Source: Candidatus Nanopelagicales bacterium (GTDB lineage Bacteria > Actinomycetota > Actinomycetes > S36-B12 > GCA-2699445). Taken from it: a stretch of DNA of 10,378 nucleotides. The translations under genes and the position numbers were made by a program. Positions 1-5,957 of the stretch are shown piece by piece (position 1 is the stretch's first letter; each line of letters starts with the position of its first letter). The stretch covers positions 1 through 10,378 of the forward strand of contig JAOZTQ010000021.1 of assembly GCA_029939085.1 (NCBI GenBank). The letters run 5' to 3'. The notes under the pieces were generated by a model, which saw nothing but the letters and a program-made list of their open reading frames with translations, was not told the DNA's origin and made no database searches.

Positions 1-6
1 TACCAT
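1..6 (-). CDS. Possible start of the next operon gene (only two codons visible)
   Basis: An ATG on the minus strand at 6-4 follows the TGA of the SCO2322-like gene after only 3 nt (TGA GCG ATG). That spacing is typical of a translationally coupled downstream gene. In Streptomyces, as I recall, genes of the SCO2322 family sit beside energy-coupling-factor transporter genes, so a transporter component is the expected product. Nothing in the two visible codons can confirm this. Confidence 0.3.
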
Positions 7-9
7 CGC

Positions 10-960
10 TCAACGCTCGCGCTGCCGATATCGGTAGCCGGCCCATCCAGCTAGCCCCAAAAACAGCAATGCACCAACTAATGTCCACGCCGATGGGCCT
101 GCCGATTCAACCGAACTGGCTGCTTCAGTCGGCGCCGCGATCACGTCATCGGCGGGCGTAGGACTAGCCGACGTGACTTCAGGTGTTGACGAAGTCGATT
201 CGGGTGACGGCCGACTTCGCTGTTTCGCGACATCGGCTTTCTCAGGCTTCTTCGAGGCAGTTGGTGTGGATGTGCTCTCACTTGATGCTGCTGAACTCTT
301 CTCCGTCGTCGGGCGAGCAGACTTTGGTTCTGGCGTTGGCGTTGGTTTCGGCTGAGCCGCAGCTGAGGGCGACTTTGACTTCTTCTCCTTGGGCGGTTTT
401 GTTACCTCATCCTTGTTCTCGCTCAACTTCGGGCTGGCGACCTCGGGTGAGTCTGCAATAGCGGGAGCACACTCACCTGATGGATAGCCTGAGATCGCAC
501 ACACCAAACCACCCTCACTGCGGATGTCAGCTACCTGCTGCAAAACCTGACTTCCGGTATAGCCCGGTGGCACCTGTGCGCAGTGCCCGGCCACAGCAGG
601 CGGCGTTTGCTCTGGTGGTGCATCAGCCGCGGTACCAAAGTCGATCAAAACCGCAATACGTTTGGTACCAGAAAGCTCCGGTGTTGCGGCACAGAGTTGT
701 TCGAATATCGCAGCCGGGTCCTGCCCAGGTTTAGCCCCTTGACCGCCCAGTCCTTCACTTAAGGCAAAACGCCAACCCTCGACATCACCGTCTTCCGGTG
801 AAGCCGAAGCTGGGCCGACTGAACTAAACACCCAGCCAGCCTCGGTACCCGACCAGTAGGTCCAGTATCGGTAGGACGTGGCCTGCGCCGGAACCGCCAC
901 TATGACCCCAGCGGCGGCTATCGCTGCGATCAGCGCAGCCGCCCACCGGGATTTTCTCAC
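10..960 (-). CDS. SCO2322-family secreted, membrane-anchored protein
   Basis: This 316-residue protein has a signal peptide (about residues 1-27, ending VPAQA). A compact domain follows at about 29-165, with an aromatic YRYWTYW start, a GDVEGWRFALSEG segment (58-70) and four cysteines (C90, C127, C154, C164). Next comes a Ser/Thr/Pro/Lys-rich low-complexity stalk (about 170-288). A C-terminal membrane helix (about 291-309) ends in a basic tail (RYRQRER). There is no LPXTG motif, so it is probably held by the helix rather than by sortase. The aromatic start and VEGWRFA segment match my memory of the family NCBI calls SCO2322. The start is GTG, overlapping the TGA of the preceding alpha-barrel gene by 4 nt (GTGA), which indicates coupled translation under the upstream cobalamin riboswitch. 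The molecular role is unknown; a surface component of cobalamin or corrinoid uptake is inferred from the riboswitch. Confidence 0.8.
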   Translation of the reverse strand: MRKSRWAAALIAAIAAAGVIVAVPAQATSYRYWTYWSGTEAGWVFSSVGPASASPEDGDVEGWRFALSEGLGGQGAKPGQDPAAIFEQLCAATPELSGTKRIAVLIDFGTAADAPPEQTPPAVAGHCAQVPPGYTGSQVLQQVADIRSEGGLVCAISGYPSGECAPAIADSPEVASPKLSENKDEVTKPPKEKKSKSPSAAAQPKPTPTPEPKSARPTTEKSSAASSESTSTPTASKKPEKADVAKQRSRPSPESTSSTPEVTSASPTPADDVIAAPTEAASSVESAGPSAWTLVGALLFLGLAGWAGYRYRQRER

Positions 961-2039
961 TGAACGGAGCCCTTCAATTCCGAAACTAAATCAACCCCAC
1001 CAAAGGAGCGCGGATTACTATCCGTGGCTGCTGACACCAGAAGTAACGTTCCCAGCGCCCCTGCACTAGGAGCGCCATCAGTTTGTGTGAAATCAGCAGC
1101 GTTGTTCTTGATTTGCTTTAGGACTTTCTTGACCTTTTTGCCGTAACGCTCAGCCGAGGTCATGGCTAGCACTGCGTAGGAGGACGCCGAAACATCCGGT
1201 CCGCTGCCGAAACTACTCGGAAGCAGCCAGTTGTTTTTCTTCAACTGCTTCTTCAGTCCTGCCAACAGGGCCGCGGTCAACTTTGGCTTCTTCGTGGTCT
1301 TGCCGTTGGAGCACTTGATCGCACCGCCCTTAGTCGAAACGGAGGTGGGCGAACTTGGCAGCGAAGTCAGTAGACCCAGGGCACCTTGAGCCGATGCCAG
1401 CTCGTTCAGAACCTTGGGATCACTTTGGAACGACAGCAGTCCGCGTTGATCCTTAGGCGAAGAACAACGCAACATTAAACCTTTCAGATACTTCTGTCCG
1501 CGCTTCAATACGTCCTTGTTCTTACTCGAACTTTGGGCGCCACGAATGGCCGCGAGAGCTAAGCCAGTGCTGTTGGCGTCACTGTCCCCACCCTTAATAA
1601 ATGGGAAGCCGCCGTCGGCGTCATTCTGAGCGTCACGAAGCCAGGCCACTGCGGACTTACTGGCTTTGGACTCACCGGTTGCCCTGAGGGCCATTGCCGC
1701 CAGAGCGGTTGAATTGGTATCGGGACCTGTGAAGGTTTCCGGATCCGGGACACTACATTCATCCTCGGTATCGGTCCGATATGCCTGGAAGGAACCATCA
1801 CTGCACTGCTGGTTGAGCAGCCAAGACACGGACGATTGTGAGACCTTCCGATCGGCGGCTACCAATCCCGATATGGCTAGACCCTGACGAAATACCCCGT
1901 CAAATGTCGGATCTTGGGATCCGTACAAGCCCGTGTCCTCGGCAGTCGGCAGACTGGGCGCCGCGGCCGCGCTACTCCCGAAGGAAAGGGCTAGCCCTGC
2001 GGCAAGACTGCCGACGGCGAGTGCTTTGAAGAACTTCAT
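957..2039 (-). CDS. Secreted prenyltransferase/squalene-oxidase-repeat alpha-barrel protein, cobalamin-riboswitch controlled
   Basis: The protein has 360 residues. A signal peptide covers about residues 1-27 (MKFFKALAVGSLAAGLALSF, then SSAAAA). Alpha/alpha-barrel-type repeats follow: SWLLNQQCSDGSFQAY (72-87), AWLRDAQNDADGGFPF (132-147), and helices containing TNSTALAAMAL (108-118), DANSTGLALAAI (154-165) and DVSASSYAVLAM (282-293). There are four cysteines (C79, C95, C192, C243). The catalytic DXDD motif of terpene cyclases is absent, and the protein is exported, so an enzyme acting on prenyl substrates is unlikely. The same fold forms the large domain of vertebrate cobalamin carriers (intrinsic factor, transcobalamin). 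With the riboswitch upstream, a cobalamin/corrinoid-binding role is a reasonable inference. I chose the ATG at 2039 because AGGGAG lies 4 nt upstream and the signal peptide starts there; a longer frame from 2138 would translate the riboswitch. Confidence 0.8.
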   Translation of the reverse strand: MKFFKALAVGSLAAGLALSFGSSAAAAPSLPTAEDTGLYGSQDPTFDGVFRQGLAISGLVAADRKVSQSSVSWLLNQQCSDGSFQAYRTDTEDECSVPDPETFTGPDTNSTALAAMALRATGESKASKSAVAWLRDAQNDADGGFPFIKGGDSDANSTGLALAAIRGAQSSSKNKDVLKRGQKYLKGLMLRCSSPKDQRGLLSFQSDPKVLNELASAQGALGLLTSLPSSPTSVSTKGGAIKCSNGKTTKKPKLTAALLAGLKKQLKKNNWLLPSSFGSGPDVSASSYAVLAMTSAERYGKKVKKVLKQIKNNAADFTQTDGAPSAGALGTLLLVSAATDSNPRSFGGVDLVSELKGSVQ

Positions 2040-2043
2040 GAAA

Positions 2044-2070
2044 CTCCCTGCTAATGCGACACCAGCAGGG
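2044..2070 (-). promoter_or_regulatory. Hairpin sequestering the Shine-Dalgarno of the alpha-barrel gene
   Basis: On the minus strand CCCTGCT (2070-2064) pairs perfectly with AGCAGGG (2052-2046) across an 11-nt loop. The second arm contains most of the Shine-Dalgarno AGGGAG (2049-2044), which lies 4 nt before the ATG at 2039. Formation of this stem would block ribosome access, so it is the likely output switch of the upstream cobalamin riboswitch, acting on translation. The pairing is seen in the sequence; the switching role is inferred. Confidence 0.65.
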
Positions 2071-2073
2071 TGA

Positions 2074-2099
2074 CTAGCGCTTCTCCTAAGAAACGCTAG
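2074..2099 (-). promoter_or_regulatory. Expression-platform hairpin, possible kissing-loop partner of the riboswitch
   Basis: An 11-bp stem (2099-2089 with 2084-2074, one G-U pair) closes a TAGG loop on the minus strand between the riboswitch core and the SD hairpin. The apical sequence includes CTTA (2090-2087), the exact complement of TAAG in the riboswitch loop at 2196-2193. Two of its bases fall in the closing stem as drawn, so the top pairs would have to open. In known B12 riboswitches loop L5 kisses a downstream loop (L13), so this hairpin is a candidate P13/L13. No U-tract follows, which argues against an intrinsic terminator. Confidence 0.5.
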
Positions 2100-2135
2100 G
2101 ACTCCACTCCGCAAGCCTCGACGGTTAGAGCCGCC

Positions 2136-2224
2136 CATCTTCGTCAGGCACTCCGGCTTCCCTACGGGTTACGGTTGCGGGTCAGCGCCGGACTTACACC
2201 GGCTTTCCCTGAACATCGAAGACG
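2136..2224 (-). ncRNA. Cobalamin (B12) riboswitch aptamer
   Basis: On the minus strand the conserved parts occur in the expected order. GGGAA leads into the stem-loop GCCGG-TGTAAGT-CCGGC (2203-2187). The block CTGACCCGCAACCGTAA follows (2185-2169). Then comes the B12 box AGCCGGAGTGCCTGAC (2158-2143). An outer stem closes the core: CGTCTTCG (2224-2217) pairs with CGAAGATG (2143-2136) with one G-U pair. It lies about 100 nt upstream of the start codon at 2039 and is oriented to control the two secreted-protein genes. Cobalamin riboswitches normally repress uptake and synthesis genes when the coenzyme is plentiful. Confidence 0.95.
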
Positions 2225-2237
2225 ATCGGTTATGGAA

Positions 2238-2243
2238 ACAGTA
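2238..2243 (-). promoter_or_regulatory. Candidate -10 box for the riboswitch operon
   Basis: TACTGT on the minus strand fits the actinobacterial TANNNT -10 pattern. It would place the transcript start near 2231, just ahead of the outer riboswitch stem beginning at 2224. No convincing -35 is visible; the region where it should lie overlaps the small inverted repeat at 2254-2268. Confidence 0.35.
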
Positions 2244-2253
2244 CATGATCATC

Positions 2254-2268
2254 CTTCGTATTTCGAAG
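2254..2268. repeat. Short inverted repeat in the divergent intergenic region
   Basis: CTTCG and CGAAG form a perfect 5-bp inverted repeat around TATTT. It sits between the candidate minus-strand -10 (2238-2243) and the asd promoter region, where an operator for either direction could lie. It could also be chance, given its short arms. A direct repeat of CGATACC follows at 2282-2288 and 2293-2299. Confidence 0.3.
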
Positions 2269-2295
2269 CCCCATTCCGGACCGATACCGGGTCGA

Positions 2296-2301
2296 TACCC
2301 T
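2296..2301 (+). promoter_or_regulatory. Candidate -10 box for asd-cobUTS, implying a leaderless or near-leaderless mRNA
   Basis: TACCCT fits TANNNT and ends 7 nt before the asd ATG at 2309. There is no Shine-Dalgarno sequence between it and the ATG, so transcription probably begins at or next to the start codon. Leaderless mRNAs are common in actinobacteria. No clear -35 is seen. Confidence 0.35.
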
Positions 2302-2308
2302 AGTAGCC

Positions 2309-3331
2309 ATGAAACTTGGAATCGTGGGCGCTACCGGTCAAGTCGGCACGGTTATGCGCGAAATCCTTCGAGAACGATCTTTTCCAGTCGCAGAACTACG
2401 CTTGTTCGCATCGTCACGTTCCGCGGGAAAGACTGTGCAGTGGGATGGCCATGACGTAACCGTGGAAGACGCCAGCCAGGCGGATCCAGCCGGACTTGAT
2501 CTCGTCCTCTTCTCAGCCGGCGGAACCACCTCTCGTGAACTCGCACCGCGTTACGCTGCAGCAGGTGCCACGGTTATCGACAACTCCAGCGCTTGGCGGC
2601 TGGACCCCAAAGTTCCTCTCGTAGTAGCGGAAGTCAACCCGCAGGACGCTCGCAACGCTGAAATCGGAATCATTGCCAACCCCAACTGCACCACCATGGC
2701 GGCCATGCCGGTCCTGAAACCACTCCACGATGCTGCCGGACTTCGTCGCCTCATCGTCAGCACCTATCAAGCAGTTAGCGGCAGCGGCTTAGCTGGGGTT
2801 CAGGAACTTTCCGAGCAGACCGCAGCCTTGGTTAATGCTGCGACCGAACTCACGCATGGACCCCAGCAGCTGACTCTCCCCACTCCTGAGGTGTACGTCG
2901 CACCGATAGCTTTCAACGCCGTTCCCGTTGCCGGGAGCATCGTTGATGATGGCTCTGCGGAAACAGATGAAGAGCAAAAACTCCGTAACGAAAGTCGCAA
3001 AATCCTGGCTATTCCTGATTTAGCGGTCTCCGGAACCTGTGTGAGGATCCCAGTCTTTACTGGACACTCACTCAGCATTAATGCTGAGTTCGAGCGATCG
3101 ATCACAGCCTCAACAGCCACGGAAATTCTCGCCACGGCACCCGGTGTTGAGCTCAGTGAAGTTCCCAACCCCTTAGCTGCTGCTGGTCGCGACCCTAGTT
3201 ACGTTGGTCGTATCCGACAGGATGAATCCGTCGATGACGATCGAGGCCTTGCCTTATTTGTCAGCAACGACAATCTCCGAAAAGGTGCTGCACTCAACGC
3301 CGTACAGATCGCCGAACTTTTTCTGCCATGA
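2309..3331 (+). CDS. asd: Aspartate-semialdehyde dehydrogenase
   Basis: The enzyme reduces aspartyl-4-phosphate to aspartate-4-semialdehyde with NADPH, the branch point to lysine/diaminopimelate, threonine and methionine. At 340 residues it has normal length. Visible features are the N-terminal nucleotide-binding GATGQVG (7-13), the nucleophile in NPNCTTM (Cys127), the YQAVSGSG stretch with Gln154, and the RIPV and GHS substrate-site segments with Arg246 and His253. All key residues are present, so it should be active in the cytoplasm. The ATG at 2309 starts exactly at the expected MKLGIVGATG. Its last codons overlap cobU by 4 nt (ATGA), making it the first gene of a cobalamin operon; asd is more often found beside lysC. 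Its product leads to threonine, the source of the aminopropanol linker in the nucleotide loop of B12. That metabolic link may be coincidental. Confidence 0.95.
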   Translation: MKLGIVGATGQVGTVMREILRERSFPVAELRLFASSRSAGKTVQWDGHDVTVEDASQADPAGLDLVLFSAGGTTSRELAPRYAAAGATVIDNSSAWRLDPKVPLVVAEVNPQDARNAEIGIIANPNCTTMAAMPVLKPLHDAAGLRRLIVSTYQAVSGSGLAGVQELSEQTAALVNAATELTHGPQQLTLPTPEVYVAPIAFNAVPVAGSIVDDGSAETDEEQKLRNESRKILAIPDLAVSGTCVRIPVFTGHSLSINAEFERSITASTATEILATAPGVELSEVPNPLAAAGRDPSYVGRIRQDESVDDDRGLALFVSNDNLRKGAALNAVQIAELFLP

Positions 3332-3882
3332 AACTTGGCCGTATTTTGTATCTGGGTGGTGCAAGGTCAGGGAAAAGTCATGCTGCTGAGAGCAGGCTTG
3401 CTGATCTGGACACCACCTACGTCGCGACTTCGCTAGCAGACGCCGCCGACCCGGAATGGGAGCAACGTGTGCACCGGCACCGTGCGCGTCGACCTGCTCA
3501 CTGGAAAACGGTCGAGACCCTTGACTTACCGTCGGTGATTCTCGAGGCATCGGAAGAACGTCCGGTGCTCATTGACTGCCTCACCCTGTGGCTGAGTCGG
3601 ACCTTGGATCAGCACATACCTTGGTCGGAAAACCCCAGCAAAGTTGACTGCGAGCCCATCGAAACGGCTATCCACAATCTGGCGACCGCTGTCGGGCAGG
3701 CTGCGGGGGGCGTGGTCATGGTGAGTAATGAGGTCGGGAGCGGAATCGTCCCGGAGTTTGCCTCCGGACGTCTATTCCGGGATTTGCTCGGCATGTGTAA
3801 CGCCCAGGTGGCCGCGCAGTGCGATGAGGTCAACCTGGTGGTTGCAGGCTGTGTACTTCCCATCAAGCCACAGAGGAACTGA
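3328..3882 (+). CDS. cobU: Bifunctional adenosylcobinamide kinase / adenosylcobinamide-phosphate guanylyltransferase
   Basis: CobU phosphorylates adenosylcobinamide and then transfers GMP from GTP to give adenosylcobinamide-GDP, activating the corrinoid for nucleotide-loop attachment. The 184-residue protein has the usual family length. It shows the P-loop GGARSGKS (10-17) and the guanylylation region RVHRHRARRPAHW (47-59); His51 is the likely counterpart of the guanylylated His46 of Salmonella CobU. The conserved DCLTLWLSR segment (about 82-90) and the NEVGSGIVPE motif, followed by GRLFRDLLG, are also present. The ATG overlaps the asd stop (ATGA) with no Shine-Dalgarno of its own, so translation is probably coupled to asd. 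cobT follows after 5 nt. Confidence 0.95.
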   Translation: MKLGRILYLGGARSGKSHAAESRLADLDTTYVATSLADAADPEWEQRVHRHRARRPAHWKTVETLDLPSVILEASEERPVLIDCLTLWLSRTLDQHIPWSENPSKVDCEPIETAIHNLATAVGQAAGGVVMVSNEVGSGIVPEFASGRLFRDLLGMCNAQVAAQCDEVNLVVAGCVLPIKPQRN

Positions 3883-3887
3883 AGTCT

Positions 3888-5014
3888 ATGTATTCCAAAG
3901 CCAGCGATGTTCCCGCTCCCGATAAGGTGAGTGAGGAGGAGACCGCACAGCATCTGGACTCGCTGACTAAACCGCCCGGTTCACTAGGCCGCCTGGAAGA
4001 GTTAGCAATCTGGGCAGGTGGCGTCCAGGGCCAGAGTCCGCCGCAACCATTTGAACAAACCAGACTCGTCATCTTCGCCGGAGATCACGGTATAGCGACA
4101 GCCGCGGGCACCTCTGCATTCCCCAGTGAAGTGACGGCCCAGATGGTCGCCAACTTCCTCACTGGGGCGCCGCTGCAAATGTGCTGGCAAACGCGGCTGG
4201 TGCGACGGTTCGAGTTGTTGATGTTGCGGTCGACAGTGACTACCAGGGATTGGCGGTTCCGGAACACGTTTGGCAGCAGAGGATCCGCCGCGGTAGTGGA
4301 GCTCTCGACCGCGAGGATGCGCTCACAGTGGCTGAGGCGGAAGCCTCATTAGCTCTTGGAGCTGCGATTGCAGATGAGGAGATTGATTCCGGTGCGGATC
4401 TGCTGATCGCTGGAGATATGGGGATCGGAAATACCACACCAGCCGCTGCACTTATTGCCGGTATCACCGGAGCTGATCCGGTTGCAGTGTGTGGCCGTGG
4501 CACCGGAATCGACGATGAGACCTGGATGCGTAAGGTTTCGGCCATTCGAGATGGACTATGGCGGGCTCATGAATGGCGTCCCGATCCCATCGTTCTCCTT
4601 CAGAAGGTCGGCGGTGCTGATCTCGGCGCAATTTCCGGATTCGTCGCACAAGCTGCGCGCCGGGGCACCCCGGTTGTACTCGATGGCGTCGTCGTTGGAG
4701 CAGCTGCTCTCTTGGCGGAACGGATGCATCCGGGCGCCAAAAGGTGGTGGCTGGCAGGTCATCAATCCGCTGAGCCAGCGCATAGTGTGTGCTTGGAATA
4801 CCTCGATCTGGATCCGTTGTTGCGTTACTCAATGCGATTGGGTGAGGGGTCCGGCGCACTGTTGGCGTTACCAATGCTGCAGGGTGCGATAGCGACCTCG
4901 GCTGAAATGGCGACTTTCAGCGAGGCGGGTGTTTCAGGTAAATCAGATGAACAGGCCGAGGACACTGCCCTCCCGGATGAGGGTAAAGCCGCTTCGGAAG
5001 ACAACGCCACATGA
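3888..5014 (+). pseudogene. cobT: Nicotinate-nucleotide-dimethylbenzimidazole phosphoribosyltransferase, interrupted by a -1 frameshift
   Basis: CobT makes alpha-ribazole phosphate, the lower-ligand nucleotide, from dimethylbenzimidazole and nicotinate mononucleotide. The first frame (3888-4352) gives SLTKPPGSLGRLEELA (25-40), GDHGIA (65-70) and the GTSAFPSEVTAQMVANFLTG run (74-93), then nonsense. The second frame, readable from 4166 to 5014, continues GGAAANVLANAAG, GDMGIGNTTPAAAL, GRGTGIDDETW, VGGADLGAISGF and RLGEGSGALLALP, with the catalytic glutamate in LGEGSG. Joining at the GGGG run (4164-4167) with one extra G restores about 375 residues; family members have about 350, the excess being an acidic C-terminal tail. 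Nothing else is damaged, so a sequencing/assembly error or very recent mutation is likelier than an old pseudogene. AGAGGA (3872-3877) is the Shine-Dalgarno. The gene's end overlaps cobS by ATGA. Confidence 0.9.
4164..4167 (+). other. cobT: Frameshift site in cobT (G run one base short)
   Basis: Reading ACT GGG GCG leaves the CobT frame. Inserting one G into the GGGG run gives ACT GGG GGC GCC GCT GCA AAT, which encodes the family sequence TGGAAAN and continues to the stop at 5014. This is a classic homopolymer position for an indel. No canonical -1 slippery heptamer is present. Confidence 0.85.
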
Positions 5015-5817
5015 CAAAGACCTTCCGGCTTTCGCTCGGTATGTTTACGATTTTGCCCGTCGCACCTCGCGGTGATTTCCAACCCACTTCGCAGCAGGTG
5101 CGCGGCATGATCTTGTTTGCGCCCGTTGTCGGTTTGTTGATCGGATTGGGCGCAGTGGCCGCACTGTTCCTTATCCAGGAGCTTTTCTCGATTGTTGAGT
5201 TGCCGGCAGCAGCTAGCGCACGCAACTGGCTAGCTGCACTATTGACTATCGGGCTTATCGTTTTGGTGACTGGAGGTATCCATTTAGACGGCCTTGCGGA
5301 CACAACTGACGCGATGGCTAGCCGTCGTGATCGAGCGGAAGCGCTCGATGTGATGCGTCGCTCAGATCTAGGGCCCATGGGAGCTATTGCCCTGCTTTTC
5401 GTCCTATCGATTCAAGTGACAGGGTTGGTTATCGCGATTGAGAACGGCCTAGCCGCAGTTGCTTTGGTATCCGCAGTTGTGACCGGTCGAGTTACGGCTG
5501 TCTGGGCTTGTCGGCTTTCTGCTGCCCGTCCCGAGGGCTTGGGCGCTTGGGTCGCAGGATCCGTGACACCGGTATTGGCGAGCGTCGTTACCGTGGTCAC
5601 CCTCTTGATTCCAGTGGTCATGCTTTACCTCACCGGGAACCTGGACTGGTCGGTCTTATCGATTGTTTGCGCGGCTATGGTCATCGCCGTAGTACTCGGT
5701 GGTCTATTGCAGCGGTGGTGGTCACGTCGTTTTGGTGGGATCACTGGTGACACGATCGGGTCCGGGATAGAGATTGCAACAGCTACGACTCTCGTCATTA
5801 CCGCGTTGGCCGGTTGA
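5011..5817 (+). CDS. cobS: Adenosylcobinamide-GDP ribazoletransferase (cobalamin synthase)
   Basis: CobS joins adenosylcobinamide-GDP to alpha-ribazole (phosphate), the last assembly step of adenosylcobalamin, and is an integral membrane enzyme. The 268 residues contain the signature HLDGLADTTD (91-100) followed by DVMRRSDLGPMGA (113-125), and the C-terminal FGGITGDTIGSGIEI segment (241-255). Hydrophobic segments at about 33-57, 72-90, 123-142, 145-160, 184-207, 214-234 and 251-267 suggest six or seven membrane helices. Length is normal for the family. The ATG overlaps the cobT TGA (ATGA) and only a weak, distant GGAAG precedes it, so translation is likely coupled to cobT. It is the last gene before a hairpin at 5845-5872. 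Confidence 0.95.
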   Translation: MTKTFRLSLGMFTILPVAPRGDFQPTSQQVRGMILFAPVVGLLIGLGAVAALFLIQELFSIVELPAAASARNWLAALLTIGLIVLVTGGIHLDGLADTTDAMASRRDRAEALDVMRRSDLGPMGAIALLFVLSIQVTGLVIAIENGLAAVALVSAVVTGRVTAVWACRLSAARPEGLGAWVAGSVTPVLASVVTVVTLLIPVVMLYLTGNLDWSVLSIVCAAMVIAVVLGGLLQRWWSRRFGGITGDTIGSGIEIATATTLVITALAG

Positions 5818-5844
5818 TTTGATCGGTGTGGCATCGTTGCTGTG

Positions 5845-5872
5845 GTGAGGGCAGCCCAGATAAAGCCCTCAC
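5845..5872 (+). terminator. Terminator-like hairpin after cobS
   Basis: GTGAGGGC (5845-5852) and GCCCTCAC (5865-5872) form a perfect 8-bp stem around a 12-nt loop, 27 nt after the cobS stop. No T-rich tract follows. This is common for actinobacterial terminators but leaves the efficiency uncertain. Its arms share TGAGGGC/GCCCTCA with the hairpin after the tRNA genes (6831-6860). Confidence 0.65.
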
Positions 5873-5957
5873 AGATCTCAATCTGACCCGCAGCCGTAAC
5901 TCATCCGGTTAGGCTTCAACAATGCCGGAGACGGCGCATATGTGTGACGAGGTGAAA

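Noticed and set aside
10..960. Sortase-anchored surface protein
   Set aside because: The stalk plus C-terminal helix and basic tail look similar, but no LPXTG-like motif precedes the helix.
957..2039. Terpene cyclase or prenyltransferase enzyme
   Set aside because: The protein is exported and shows no DXDD motif. Only the repeat fold is shared.
957..2138. Longer version of the alpha-barrel gene starting at 2138
   Set aside because: The extra 33 codons translate the end of the riboswitch and both leader hairpins. The ATG at 2039 has AGGGAG and opens directly into a signal peptide.
4164..4170. Programmed -1 frameshifting in cobT
   Set aside because: There is no X XXY YYZ slippery heptamer, I know of no precedent in CobT, and a one-base homopolymer deletion explains it more simply.
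3888..4352. Separate 154-residue gene in the first part of cobT
   Set aside because: Its tail after codon 93 is non-homologous frame-shifted sequence; the real continuation is in the other frame to 5014.
5922..5957. ATG at 5922 as start of the M23-like gene
   Set aside because: It adds acidic residues before the signal helix and has no SD, while GTG 5958 has GAGG at 5 nt. A leaderless start after TAGGCT (5910-5915) remains a weak alternative.
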